Of a stretch of 34,241 nt of DNA, positions 16,749-25,465 are shown piece by piece (the first letter of the stretch is position 1; the number at the start of each line of letters is the position of its first letter). A program made the position numbers and the translations under genes. The notes beneath the pieces were generated by a model, which was given only the letters and a program-made list of their open reading frames with translations, had not been told where the DNA came from and ran no database searches. Source of the stretch: an uncultured Eubacteriales bacterium (GTDB taxonomy: Bacteria; Bacillota; Clostridia; Lachnospirales; Lachnospiraceae); contig CASFAQ010000023.1 in assembly GCA_949292725.1 (NCBI GenBank), positions 1-34,241 of the forward strand, read 5' to 3'.

Positions 16749-17927
16749 ATGAAGAATTTCAGCAACTACACCGATTACAGTAAAAAAGAAAATCTTAGCT
16801 TTGACTCTAGAGCGGTACATGGCGCGCTTGGATGCGAGCCTATAACCGGAGCCGTAAGCTTTCCTATATTTCAGTCTTCCACATTCAGACATCCTGAGCT
16901 TGGAAGATCGACCGGATTCGATTATTCAAGACTTGCCAATCCTACAAGGCAGGAGCTTGAAAGAACACTTGCAATACTTGAAGAGGGAGAATACGGTTTC
17001 TGTTTTTCAAGCGGACAGGCTGCCAATATGGCGGTATTTACATGGCTTAATGCCGGAGATCATGTAATACTCATGGACGACATATACGGTGGAACCTTCC
17101 GTATAATGACGCAGATATTCGGAAAATACGGAATAGAATATGACTTTGTAGATCTGTCCGATATCGAAAAGGTAAAGGATACTATAAGACCGAATACCCG
17201 TATGATTTTCATTGAGACACCTTCCAATCCACTTATGAAAGTGGCTGATATAAGGGTTTTATCAGATATGGCGCATGATAACGGCGCAATATCCGTAGTA
17301 GATAACACATTCCTTACACCATATTTTCAGAAGCCGCTTACTCTTGGAGCCGATGTGGTGGTACACAGCGCCACTAAGTATCTGGGAGGACATAATGACA
17401 TCATAGCCGGCGCCGTAGTGGTTAAGGATACAGAGCTTGCGGATCATTTTAAGCTCCAGCTCAAATCACATGGAAATGGTCTCGCACCTATGGATTCATG
17501 GCTTATGCTGCGAGGGCTTAAGACTCTTCATCTGAGAATGGAGAGACATAATTCCAATGCTTATAAGGTTGCCGAATGGCTTCGCAATCAGCCAAGGGTT
17601 GAAAAGGTATACTATGTGGGATTTCCGGATCATAAGGATTATGATGTTACGATGGCGCAGACCACCGGTTTTGGCGGCATGATATCTTTTGCAGTTGACA
17701 GCGAAGAGACGGTAAAGAAGATTCTTAAGAATGTTGATATGATAATGTTTGCGGAAAGTCTTGGAGGTACGGAGACGCTTATAACATATCCTACGACGCA
17801 GACGCATGAGGATACGCCTGTGGATATTAAGGATAGACTTGGAATAACACGCAAATTCCTTAGATTGTCCGTGGGTATTGAGGACCCGCAGGATATAATT
17901 AACGACCTTGCTCAGGCAATGTCATAA
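16749..17927 (+). CDS. Transsulfuration PLP enzyme (cystathionine gamma-synthase / gamma-lyase family)
   Basis: A 392-residue fold-type I PLP enzyme of cysteine/methionine metabolism. Motifs: DYSRLANPTRQELERTLAILE, FSSGQAANMAVFTWLNAGDHV, YGGTFR, ETPSNPLMKVADI, VVDNTFLTPYFQKPL, and HSATKYLGGHND with the PLP lysine at 210. ESLGGTETLITYPTTQTH and RLSVGIEDPQDIINDL close the domain. The family contains MetB, MetC-like lyases and cystathionine gamma-lyase, and residues do not settle which. ATG 16749 with AAAGGGTGA is preferred over GTG 16740. The next genes are dapF and murE, so the link may be amino-acid supply in general. Confidence 0.9.
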   Translation: MKNFSNYTDYSKKENLSFDSRAVHGALGCEPITGAVSFPIFQSSTFRHPELGRSTGFDYSRLANPTRQELERTLAILEEGEYGFCFSSGQAANMAVFTWLNAGDHVILMDDIYGGTFRIMTQIFGKYGIEYDFVDLSDIEKVKDTIRPNTRMIFIETPSNPLMKVADIRVLSDMAHDNGAISVVDNTFLTPYFQKPLTLGADVVVHSATKYLGGHNDIIAGAVVVKDTELADHFKLQLKSHGNGLAPMDSWLMLRGLKTLHLRMERHNSNAYKVAEWLRNQPRVEKVYYVGFPDHKDYDVTMAQTTGFGGMISFAVDSEETVKKILKNVDMIMFAESLGGTETLITYPTTQTHEDTPVDIKDRLGITRKFLRLSVGIEDPQDIINDLAQAMS

Positions 17928-17940
17928 AGGAGCGATAGTT

Positions 17941-18795
17941 ATGCGTTTTACCAAAATGCAGGCATACGGCAACGATTATGTATATATTGATGCGATTAAT
18001 CAGAAGCTGCCCAATCTTTCGCTTCTTGCGAAATATGTTTCGGACAGGCATTTTGCGATAGGTTCTGACGGAATGGTACTTATCTGTCCATCGGATATTG
18101 CCGATTTTCGCATGAGAATTTTTAATCCTGACGGTACCGAGGGAGAGATGTGCGGTAATGCAGTAAGGAGTGTCGGAAAATACGTATATGACCATGGTCT
18201 TACGGATAAGACGGAGCTTTTGATCGAGACGCTTGGAGGAATAAAGCATCTGACACTGTATATAGAGAATGGATGCACAGTAAATATAATGGCTGATATC
18301 GGAGTCCCTATTCTGGATACGGACATTATCCCTGTGCTTACCGGGCTTAAGGAATTTATTGATGTTCCGGTAAAAGTTGATGATATTATGCTTAATATTA
18401 CGGCGGTATCATGGGGCAACCCACACTGCGTGGCATTTATTGACGATGTGGATTCATTTGATGTGCACAGATATGGTCCTTTACTTGAAAATATGACAGA
18501 GCTTTTTCCGAACAGGACCAACGTTACATTTGCACAGTTGGTTGATGGTGACAATATCAAAATACGTGAGTGGGAAAGAGGAACCGGAGAGACCATAGCC
18601 TGTGGAACGGGTTGCTGCACGGCTGTTGCGGCAGGAGTCATCACCGGAAGATGTAACCGGCATGTGTTTGTGGCTCAGCCCGGTGGAACGCTTGATATCA
18701 ACTGGCGAAAAGAAGACGGACATATGTATATGACGGGTATATCAAGTACGGTATTTGAGGCTGATATAGATGTATCGCATATACCGTTTGACTAA
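17941..18795 (+). CDS. dapF: Diaminopimelate epimerase
   Basis: A 284-residue PLP-independent racemase that converts LL- to meso-diaminopimelate for lysine and peptidoglycan. The two catalytic cysteines are in place: Cys71 in GEMCGNAVRSVGKYV and Cys221 in IACGTGCCTAVAAG. GNDYVYIDA at the N-terminus and WERGTGETIACGTG are typical. AAAGGAG lies ten bases before ATG 17941. It is followed by murE after 28 bases, a sensible pairing because MurE adds the product to the wall precursor. Confidence 0.96.
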   Translation: MRFTKMQAYGNDYVYIDAINQKLPNLSLLAKYVSDRHFAIGSDGMVLICPSDIADFRMRIFNPDGTEGEMCGNAVRSVGKYVYDHGLTDKTELLIETLGGIKHLTLYIENGCTVNIMADIGVPILDTDIIPVLTGLKEFIDVPVKVDDIMLNITAVSWGNPHCVAFIDDVDSFDVHRYGPLLENMTELFPNRTNVTFAQLVDGDNIKIREWERGTGETIACGTGCCTAVAAGVITGRCNRHVFVAQPGGTLDINWRKEDGHMYMTGISSTVFEADIDVSHIPFD

Positions 18796-18823
18796 TATTT
18801 TGTTTGGGAGATATAAGAATAAT

Positions 18824-20293
18824 ATGAAACTCAGGGAATTGCTTACCGGTCTTGATTACAGTCTGGTATCGGGTGATATTGAAACAGAAATATGTGATCT
18901 TGTATACGATTCGAGAAAGGTGAAGAAAAATACGGTTTTTTTCTGTATACCGGGTACTAAGGTAGACGGTCACAGGTTTGCGCAGGATGCTGTGGATAAC
19001 AAGGCTGTGGCGCTCGTGGTATCAGAGGATGTTTCTGTTCCTTCTGATATTACCGTTATAAAGGTTAAGTCGGTACGATACGCGCTGGCAGTTATGTCGG
19101 CCGCTTTTTTTGGACATCCTGCAAAACGCATTAAGCTTATCGGAATTACCGGAACCAAGGGTAAAACATCCACATCATTTATGATAAAGGATATAATTGA
19201 CAGATCAGGACATGACTGTGGAATAATTGGTACGATAGGAGCCATGTGGAAGGATAATAAGGTCAAAACCTCCCTTACAACGCCGGAATCATATGTCATA
19301 CATTCTCTGCTAAAGAGAATGGCTGACGACGGATGTGAGTATGTGGTCATGGAAGTTTCCTCCCAGGCTCTTATGCTTGAACGTACTGCGGGGATAGAAT
19401 TCGATGTTGCAATATTTACGAATTTTTCACCGGATCATATAGGAGAAGGCGAACATTCATCTCTTTCAGAATACAGAATGTATAAGGAGAAGCTTTTTAC
19501 ACAGAGTAAAATCGGAATCTTTAATGTGGACGACGAAGTTGCGGATTCATTTATACAGCATTCGGAGTGTCAGGATAATTATACATTCGGACAGAGTAAG
19601 GACGCAGACCTTAGCGCATATGACATAGTAAAATGGAGCGGGGGCGGACGCCTTGGAATATCATTCTCCATGAAGGGTATGATGGATTCCGACATTAGCC
19701 TCTGCATACCGGGATTATTTAATGTATATAACGCCATGGCGGCGATACTTACATGTCATATTCTTGGAATAGATACGGGGATAATCCTAAGCGTCCTTAA
19801 GGACGTACGTATTCTTGGCCGAGTTGAGCTGGTGTGCGTGTCGGATGATTACTCGGTCGTCATTGATTATGCGCACAATGAGGTCAGCACAAGGAGCGTA
19901 CTTCTTACGCTAAAAGAATATGAGCCAAATCATCTCATAAGTGTATACGGTGCGGGCGGCAACCGCTCAAAACTCAGGAGATACGATATGGGAGAGGTTA
20001 CGGGAGAGTTGTGCGACCTTTGCATACTTACATGTGACAATCCCCGTGATGAGGAAGTTAGCGATATTAATCAGGATATTAAGGTCGGCCTTGCAAGGAG
20101 CAATGGGCGCTTCGTGGAGATAGAAGACAGGGTGGACGCATTGGAATACGCTTTCAGACATGCGGAAAAAGGTGATATTATCGTCCTGCTTGGAAAGGGC
20201 CACGAGGATTATATGGAGATTAAAGGAGTAAAATATCACTATGATGAGCGCGAGGCGATAAGGGAAGCATATGCGCGCATATCAGGAGAATAA
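18824..20293 (+). CDS. murE: UDP-MurNAc-tripeptide synthetase, meso-DAP adding
   Basis: A 489-residue Mur ligase. The N-terminal UDP-binding domain contains DLVYDSRKVKKNTVFFCIPG. The ATP loop GITGTKGKTS is at residues 107-116. The central domain has TTPESY, EVSSQALMLERTAGIEFD and FTNFSPDHIGEGEHSS, and the C-terminal domain has DYAHNEVS and YGAGGNRSKLRR. DNPR at residues 405-408 (TCDNPRDEE) is the specificity motif of enzymes that add meso-diaminopimelate instead of lysine. This fits the adjacent dapF. ATG 18824 is chosen for the family-like start MKLRELL, with TTGGGAG about 13 bases upstream. Confidence 0.96.
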   Translation: MKLRELLTGLDYSLVSGDIETEICDLVYDSRKVKKNTVFFCIPGTKVDGHRFAQDAVDNKAVALVVSEDVSVPSDITVIKVKSVRYALAVMSAAFFGHPAKRIKLIGITGTKGKTSTSFMIKDIIDRSGHDCGIIGTIGAMWKDNKVKTSLTTPESYVIHSLLKRMADDGCEYVVMEVSSQALMLERTAGIEFDVAIFTNFSPDHIGEGEHSSLSEYRMYKEKLFTQSKIGIFNVDDEVADSFIQHSECQDNYTFGQSKDADLSAYDIVKWSGGGRLGISFSMKGMMDSDISLCIPGLFNVYNAMAAILTCHILGIDTGIILSVLKDVRILGRVELVCVSDDYSVVIDYAHNEVSTRSVLLTLKEYEPNHLISVYGAGGNRSKLRRYDMGEVTGELCDLCILTCDNPRDEEVSDINQDIKVGLARSNGRFVEIEDRVDALEYAFRHAEKGDIIVLLGKGHEDYMEIKGVKYHYDEREAIREAYARISGE

Positions 20294-20313
20294 ATACATG
20301 GCAGGTGACATAT

Positions 20314-21048
20314 ATGCGCAGATTTTATTTTGATAAAAATGATATGCACGGCGACATGATACGTATCAGCGGCAATGACGTAAATCATATAAAAAATGTA
20401 CTGCGCATGAATATAGGAGAGCGTGTCGTTGCCAATGACAAAGAGGTTAACGACTATTATTGTGTGATAGAGGATATGGATTCCACCCAGGTTCTTCTCA
20501 GAGTTGAAAGCTACAGAAAATGTGCCGCAGAGCTTAAGACGAAGCTGTATCTGTTTCAGGCTCTTCCTAAGCAGGACAAGATGGAACTGATAGTGCAGAA
20601 GTCGGTAGAGCTTGGTGTTCATGAAATTATTCCGATGGCCACGTCGCGATGCGTTGTAAAGCTTGACGATAAGAGACAGGAGAAGAGGCTTCTCAGATGG
20701 CAGAGCATTGCGGAATCGGCGGCGAAGCAGTCGGCGCGCGGGATAATTCCCAGGGTAAATAATATAATGAAATTTAATGACGCGATAGCATATGCAAAAA
20801 GTCTCGAATACTCCATAATACCTTACGAGCATGCAAAAGGAATGGATGAGTCAAGACAGTGCATGGATGAGGCTGCAAAGTGCAGTTCCGTGGGAATATT
20901 CATAGGACCTGAGGGAGGCTTTGAGGAAAGCGAGATAGAGCATGCGTTCATGCAAGGTATAAAGCCTGTTTCACTTGGCGACAGGATACTGCGTACTGAG
21001 ACGGCAGGGATGTGCGTTCTGTCGATACTGATGTTTAAGCTCTCATAA
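20314..21048 (+). CDS. rsmE: 16S rRNA m3U1498 methyltransferase
   Basis: A 244-residue SPOUT methyltransferase of the RsmE family, acting on U1498 of 16S rRNA. An N-terminal PUA-like RNA-binding domain (RRFYFDK, DVNHIKNVLRMNIGERVVA) precedes the knot domain (LFQALPKQDKMELIVQKSVELGVHEIIPMATSRCVV, IFIGPEGGFEESEIEHA, SLGDRILRTETAGMCVLSIL). The motif GPEGG with the final LRTETA is diagnostic. ATG 20314 has AGGTGA in front; the frame also reaches a GTG at 20305. It lies 20 bases after murE. Confidence 0.95.
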   Translation: MRRFYFDKNDMHGDMIRISGNDVNHIKNVLRMNIGERVVANDKEVNDYYCVIEDMDSTQVLLRVESYRKCAAELKTKLYLFQALPKQDKMELIVQKSVELGVHEIIPMATSRCVVKLDDKRQEKRLLRWQSIAESAAKQSARGIIPRVNNIMKFNDAIAYAKSLEYSIIPYEHAKGMDESRQCMDEAAKCSSVGIFIGPEGGFEESEIEHAFMQGIKPVSLGDRILRTETAGMCVLSILMFKLS

Positions 21049-21077
21049 GAAAATCACCGGAAAGGAAAACCAATCAT

Positions 21078-22116
21078 ATGGAGGCATATTTTGATAACGC
21101 CGCAACAACAAGACCGCTACGCGGCGTCAGGGAAATAATGATAAAGACGCTTGCAGACGATTATGGCAATCCTTCATCAAAGCATACAAAAGGCATGGAT
21201 GCCGAACAGTATATATCGGATGCAAGAAGCGTCATTGCAAAAACCTTAAAATGTGAACCCAAAAATATCATATTTACATCCGGAGGAACCGAGGCGAACA
21301 ATCAGGCGCTTATCGGTACGGCGTTTGCAGAAAAGAGAAAAGGAAAGCATATTATAACGACGGTTTTTGAACATGCATCCGTACATAATCCGCTTATTTT
21401 TCTTGAGGGCATGGGCTACGAAGTTACCTATGTGCCAGTGGATAAAGGCGGTAACATAGATGCGGATAAGATAATATCTGCGATAAGACCCGATACCATC
21501 CTTATATCTGTAATGGTTGTAAATAATGAAATCGGCTCGGTCATCGACATAGAAAGTATTGCAGAAGAAGTAAAAAAGATAAGGCCGGATATAATAGGCG
21601 GATAATGTAAAGCTTATGCCATATATCCACGGCGGAGGACAGGAAAAAGGGATGCGCTCGGGAACGGAAAACGTACCCGCAATTGCCGGATTTGGAGTGG
21701 CGGCACATGAGGCTTATGAAAATTTTGCAGATAAAATTGCTCATATGAGGCATATAAAGAAACTTCTCATAGACGGTATACTAAGTATTCCGGATACATT
21801 TATCAATGCGAATCCGGATAATGACGCCGGATACGGAGCTCCCCACATAATAAGCGCATCATTTGCAGGAGTGAAAAGCGAGGTCCTCCTGCATGCACTT
21901 GCATCGGACGGCATATACGTATCATCAGGTTCTGCGTGCTCGTCAAATCATCCGGGACTTAGCGGTACACTTAAGGCAATCGGACTTAGCGACGCTCTTA
22001 CCGATTCGACCATAAGGCTGTCGCTGTCAGAGGATAACACTGAAGAAGAAGTCGGATTCGTCTGCGAAGCGCTTCATAAACACGTTCCGATGCTTAGAAA
22101 ATTCAGAAGCTATTAG
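21078..22116 (+). pseudogene. NifS/IscS-type cysteine desulfurase gene broken by an internal frame-shifting deletion
   Basis: Cysteine desulfurases supply persulfide sulfur, here probably for ThiI encoded 19 bases downstream. The first part (21078-21605, 175 codons) is a good NifS N-half: FDNAATTRPLRG, NPSSKHTKGM, FTSGGTEANNQALIG, EHASVHNPL and VVNNEIGSVIDI. It ends at RPDIIGG and a TAA. The second part is in another frame: VKLMPYIHGGGQEKGMRSGTENVPAIAGFG onward, with SSGSACSSNHPGLSG carrying the catalytic Cys loop, to 22116. The expected middle block, roughly 45-50 residues from HVDAxQxxG through SxHKxHGPKGxGFLY and containing the PLP lysine, is absent. Neither reading frame can restore it, so the product cannot be active unless the assembly is wrong. 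Both halves otherwise show little decay, so the event is recent or artefactual. Confidence 0.85.
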
Positions 22117-22134
22117 GCAGAAAGGTGACATAGA

Positions 22135-23316
22135 ATGTACAAGGCATTTTTGATAAAATACTCGGAGATTGGAATAAAAGGCAAGAACAGATATCTGTTT
22201 GAGGACGCATTATGCAATAATATAAAAGAAGCCCTTAAGTCATGCGAGGGTGATTTTTACGTGTCAAAGGAACAGGGCAGAATATATGTTGAGTCACTGA
22301 CGGACTATGATTATGATGAGGCTGTATCGGCATTATCAAGGATATTCGGAATCGCCGCAATATGCCCGGTCATGCTCCTGGATGATAAGGATTGGGACAG
22401 TGTGTGCAAGGCATGCATAAAGCATGTATCTGAACGCTATGAAGATAAGAATTTTACATTTAAGGTCGAGGCAAAACGTGCGGATAAAAATTATATATAT
22501 ACCTCACCGGAGATTGGTATGCATATGGGAGCAGTACTTCTTGATGAATTTCCTGAGCTTAAGGTGGACGTTCACAATCCTTCGGTACGTATAACCATAG
22601 AGATCAGAAAAAAAGCATATATTTATTCTGAGTCAATAAAAGGTCCGGGCGGCATGCCAATAGGCACAAGCGGAAAAGCCATGCTCCTGTTATCGGGCGG
22701 GATAGACAGTCCGGTTGCGGGCTATATGATAGCGAGAAGGGGAGTAAGGCTTGAAGCAGTGTATTTTCATGCACCGCCATATACAAGCGAGAGGGCAAAA
22801 AAGAAAGTTTGTGACCTTGCAAAACTTATGGCAAAATATACGGGAAGCTTTAGGCTTCATGTAATCAATTTTACCGAGATACAGATGGCGATATACGAAA
22901 AATGTCCTCATGATGAACTGACGATTATAATGAGAAGATACATGATGCGCATAGCTGAAAAGCTGGCTCGGGAATCGGAGTGCCTTGGGCTTGTCACGGG
23001 AGAAAGCATCGGGCAGGTTGCAAGCCAGACCATGCAGAGCCTTAATTGCACCAATGAAGTATGTACGCTTCCGGTATACAGGCCGCTCATTGCATTTGAC
23101 AAACAGGACATAGTGGAGATTTCGCAGAAGATAGATACCTTCGAGACTTCGATTCTTCCATACGAGGATTGTTGTACCATATTTGTTGCAAAGCATCCTG
23201 TTACAAAGCCGGATATATCCGTTATCAGAAGATCAGAAACAAGGCTTGATGATGTTATCGGGGATATGCTTAAGACGGCATACGATACTGAAGAAATTAT
23301 AGAGATAACGCCATAA
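22135..23316 (+). CDS. thiI: tRNA 4-thiouridine synthase ThiI
   Basis: A 393-residue enzyme that adenylates U8 of tRNA and inserts sulfur. Domains: N-terminal ferredoxin-like region (YSEIGIKGKNRYLFEDALCNNI), THUMP domain (about 60-165) and PP-loop ATPase with LLLSGGIDSPVAGYMIARRG (Ser187-Ser192 loop). VTGESIGQVASQTMQSL and LPYEDCCTIFVAKHP follow. The C-terminal rhodanese domain of E. coli ThiI is absent, as in most Firmicutes, so the persulfide must come straight from a desulfurase. The adjacent desulfurase gene is broken, so another one must serve or s4U is lost. AAAGGTGA precedes ATG 22135. Confidence 0.95.
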   Translation: MYKAFLIKYSEIGIKGKNRYLFEDALCNNIKEALKSCEGDFYVSKEQGRIYVESLTDYDYDEAVSALSRIFGIAAICPVMLLDDKDWDSVCKACIKHVSERYEDKNFTFKVEAKRADKNYIYTSPEIGMHMGAVLLDEFPELKVDVHNPSVRITIEIRKKAYIYSESIKGPGGMPIGTSGKAMLLLSGGIDSPVAGYMIARRGVRLEAVYFHAPPYTSERAKKKVCDLAKLMAKYTGSFRLHVINFTEIQMAIYEKCPHDELTIIMRRYMMRIAEKLARESECLGLVTGESIGQVASQTMQSLNCTNEVCTLPVYRPLIAFDKQDIVEISQKIDTFETSILPYEDCCTIFVAKHPVTKPDISVIRRSETRLDDVIGDMLKTAYDTEEIIEITP

Positions 23317-23323
23317 ATCAAAA

Positions 23324-23380
23324 GGAGGCTTATATAAGGCGTATGATTATGTAATAATCATAAGGGCCTATATAACCTCC
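23324..23380 (-). terminator. Long imperfect hairpin, terminator between convergent genes
   Basis: GGAGG (23324-23328) pairs with CCTCC (23376-23380), TTATATA with TATATAA, GGC with GCC, and TATGATTAT (23342-23350) with ATAATCATA (23354-23362), separated by small bulges. On the - strand the stem is followed by TTTTGATTTAT, a usable U-tract for the HPr-like gene. On the + strand the tail is TCAGGTGTTTTGTC, a weaker signal for thiI. Confidence 0.6.
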
Positions 23381-23416
23381 CTCAGGTGTTTTGTCTTATG
23401 AATGTTACAAATATGA

Positions 23417-23650
23417 TTACTTGACGATATATGGATCAAGCATCTGCAGTACTTCGTCAATATTATCTTCGCTGTGGATGCTAAGATCAATATCTTTTGA
23501 AAGATCAAGGCTGAATATACCCATGATTGATTTTGCATCAATTACGTATCTACCTGAGATCAGATCAAAATCACAATCAAATTTGGTAACATCATTAACG
23601 AATGACTTCACCTTGTCAATAGAGTTTAGAGAAATCTTAACAGTAGTCAT
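23417..23650 (-). CDS. HPr-like small protein lacking the catalytic histidine (Crh-like)
   Basis: A 77-residue protein with the HPr fold pattern. IDAKSIMGIFSLDLSKDIDLSI matches the region of HPr around the regulatory serine (KSIMGVMSLG), here Ser41. The N-terminal LHARPA-type motif with His15 is replaced by LNSIDKVKSFVND; the only histidine is at 59. It cannot be a normal phosphoenolpyruvate-dependent carrier. B. subtilis Crh is an HPr paralogue that likewise lost His15 but kept Ser46. By analogy this could be a catabolite or carbon-flux regulator, which is inference. It is the only complete gene on the - strand, with its own promoter, a GGGAGG ribosome site and a terminator. Confidence 0.75.
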   Translation of the reverse strand: MTTVKISLNSIDKVKSFVNDVTKFDCDFDLISGRYVIDAKSIMGIFSLDLSKDIDLSIHSEDNIDEVLQMLDPYIVK

Positions 23651-23689
23651 AATAATTACCTCCCATTTGTTATTTTACTGTTCACCTAT

Positions 23690-23717
23690 ATAGTAGCATA
23701 CAAGGTTCAAATGTCAA
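23690..23717 (-). promoter_or_regulatory. Promoter for the HPr-like gene
   Basis: On the - strand, a perfect TTGACA (23717-23712), 16 bases and TACTAT (23695-23690), preceded by TGC, an extended -10 element. It lies 39 bases before the ATG at 23650. Confidence 0.65.
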
Positions 23718-23734
23718 TAAAATTTTGATATAAA
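23706..23734 (+). promoter_or_regulatory. Candidate promoter for mtaB
   Basis: TTCAAA (23706-23711), 17 bases and TATAAA (23729-23734). It directly abuts the -35 of the divergent HPr-like promoter, so the two would compete for polymerase. Confidence 0.4.
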
Positions 23735-23754
23735 TTAAGTTGGAGTTATGTAAA

Positions 23755-25098
23755 ATGATAGTAAACGAAAGGCTAAAAGTGGCTTTTTTTACGCTGGGAT
23801 GCAAGGTAAACCAATATGAAACCGACAGACTTGCCGGACAATTTCGTCAAAATGGATATGAGATAGTGGATTTTGATACCGGGGCGGACATCTATGTCGT
23901 AAATACCTGCACAGTGACCCAGATAGCAGACAGGAAATCAAGAAAAATGCTTCACAGGGCAAAGAGGACAAATAATGACGCCACTGTTGTAGCCATGGGC
24001 TGTTATGCGCAGGCTGAAGAAAAAAAACTTCAGGATGATAAGAACATAGATATAATTATCGGAAACGACAGGAAGGATGAGGCTTACGATATAATTACCT
24101 CACATCTTATGGATAAAGCCGGTACCGCGTGCATGAATGACAAATATTCTTCGCAGGAGCCATTTATACATAATGAGCATGTAAGGGCATATGTTAAGGT
24201 GCAGGATGGCTGCAATCAATTCTGCACATATTGTAAGATACCGTACGTGAGGGGACGCCTTAGAAGCAGGGATATAGAGGATATACACAGCGAAATAGAG
24301 GAGCTTAGACGGGCCGGTTTTATGGAGGTCGTGCTTACCGGGATACATCTGTCGTCATACGGCGTGGATAAGACGGATAAGAAGAATTTTACGGAACTTA
24401 ACGGCCGAATCCTTTATGAGCTTATAGAATCAGTATCAGGTATATCCGGGATAAAGAGAATAAGACTTGGCTCACTTGAACCAAGGATTATTACCGAAAG
24501 TTTTGCCGAAAGAATATCAGCCATAGGTAATCTCTGCCCTCATTTTCATCTTTCATTACAGAGCGGATGTGACGAAACTCTTGCAAGGATGAACAGAAAA
24601 TATAATACCTACGAATACAGAGAGGCAGTAGATCTTCTTAGAAAATATTTCGATAACCCGTCTGTTACAACGGATATCATATGCGGATTTCCGGGTGAAA
24701 CGGATGAAGAATTTGAAAAAAGCCACGATTTTGTAAAGAAAACCGGCTTTTCCATGGTGCATGTCTTTAAATATTCAAGAAGAGCCGGAACAAGGGCATA
24801 TGATATGCCGGAACAGGTGGATGAAGCCGTAAAGAATAAGAGAAGCGGCATAATGCTTGCCACAGCTGCGGCGCTTACGGAATCATATGCCGAAAGCTTT
24901 ATTGGAACGCCCCAGAGATGTCTTGTGGAAGAGAAGATACGTATAAACGAAAGGTTATATCATATCGGACATAATGAACGTTATATGAGGCTTGCGTTTG
25001 AGGCGGACAGTGACAGCGACATCATCAATACGATAGTTACCGTAACACCAAAACGATATCATGCAGACGACATACTTTTGTGTGAGCGCATGAATTAA
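23755..25098 (+). CDS. mtaB: tRNA threonylcarbamoyladenosine methylthiotransferase MtaB
   Basis: A 447-residue radical SAM enzyme that converts t6A37 to ms2t6A37 in tRNA reading ANN codons. The UPF0004 domain has FFTLGCKVNQYETD (Cys16), VVNTCTVTQIADRKSR and MGCYAQ for the auxiliary cluster. The radical SAM cluster CxxxCxxC is Cys153, Cys157 and Cys160 (GCNQFCTYCKIPYVRGRLRSR). The C-terminal TRAM-like part is near 390-440. GCKVNQYE and the CTVT/ADRKSR motifs fit MtaB better than MiaB. The frame opens at a TTG (23740), but ATG 23755 has TTGGAG nine bases upstream. Confidence 0.93.
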   Translation: MIVNERLKVAFFTLGCKVNQYETDRLAGQFRQNGYEIVDFDTGADIYVVNTCTVTQIADRKSRKMLHRAKRTNNDATVVAMGCYAQAEEKKLQDDKNIDIIIGNDRKDEAYDIITSHLMDKAGTACMNDKYSSQEPFIHNEHVRAYVKVQDGCNQFCTYCKIPYVRGRLRSRDIEDIHSEIEELRRAGFMEVVLTGIHLSSYGVDKTDKKNFTELNGRILYELIESVSGISGIKRIRLGSLEPRIITESFAERISAIGNLCPHFHLSLQSGCDETLARMNRKYNTYEYREAVDLLRKYFDNPSVTTDIICGFPGETDEEFEKSHDFVKKTGFSMVHVFKYSRRAGTRAYDMPEQVDEAVKNKRSGIMLATAAALTESYAESFIGTPQRCLVEEKIRINERLYHIGHNERYMRLAFEADSDSDIINTIVTVTPKRYHADDILLCERMN

Positions 25099-25105
25099 AA
25101 AAATC

Positions 25106-25134
25106 TTGCTTATTTCGGTTTCATATATTAATAT
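25106..25134 (+). promoter_or_regulatory. Candidate promoter for ireB-ruvX block
   Basis: TTGCTT (25106-25111), 17 bases and TAATAT (25129-25134). The region is AT-rich and other -10 choices exist, so this is tentative. Confidence 0.35.
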
Positions 25135-25173
25135 ATAAAACAGGAAAATGCGCGCGATAAGGGAGTGATAGTT

Positions 25174-25440
25174 GTGCAGGAGATTACCAATACGCAGTTT
25201 TTTAAAGTGCAGAAGGATCAGGAATATCAGGTGACTGATGTAATCGCATCTGTATATGAAGCGCTTATGGAAAAGGGTTATAATCCGGTAAGTCAGATCG
25301 TAGGATATGTCATGTCAGGGGATCCGACCTATATTACAAGCCATAAAGGGGCAAGAAGTCTTATTATGCGTGTGGAACGTGATGAGATAATTGAAGTTCT
25401 TCTTGAGGAGTATATTAAGAATACTCTGGAAAAGAAGTAG
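25174..25440 (+). CDS. ireB: IreB family regulatory phosphoprotein (UPF0297)
   Basis: An 88-residue protein. In Enterococcus, IreB is phosphorylated by the PASTA kinase IreK on N-terminal threonines and affects cephalosporin tolerance. The family core is clear: [59 protein letters not shown]. The N-terminus ITNTQFFKV keeps a threonine but is not identical to the Enterococcus site. I chose the GTG at 25174 because GGGAG lies eight bases before it; the GTG at 25165 overlaps that site. It is followed by ruvX and a DUF1292 gene as in B. subtilis yrzL-yrrK-yrzB. Confidence 0.92.
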   Translation: MQEITNTQFFKVQKDQEYQVTDVIASVYEALMEKGYNPVSQIVGYVMSGDPTYITSHKGARSLIMRVERDEIIEVLLEEYIKNTLEKK

Positions 25441-25465
25441 CGTCATATATGGATTGGAGATTATC

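Noticed and set aside
18000..18644. A 214-codon - strand frame opposite dapF
   Set aside because: dapF has both catalytic cysteines and normal length on the + strand; the reverse frame has no family features.
21595..21620. Programmed frameshifting to rescue the cysteine desulfurase
   Set aside because: No slippery heptamer is seen, and shifting frame would still not restore the missing PLP-lysine block.
23321..23354. A ribosome-site-like AAAGGAGG followed by a three-codon ORF (ATG ATT ATG TAA) after thiI, as in a leader peptide
   Set aside because: The site is one arm of the terminator hairpin, the spacing is long (14 bases), and no + strand gene follows that it could regulate.
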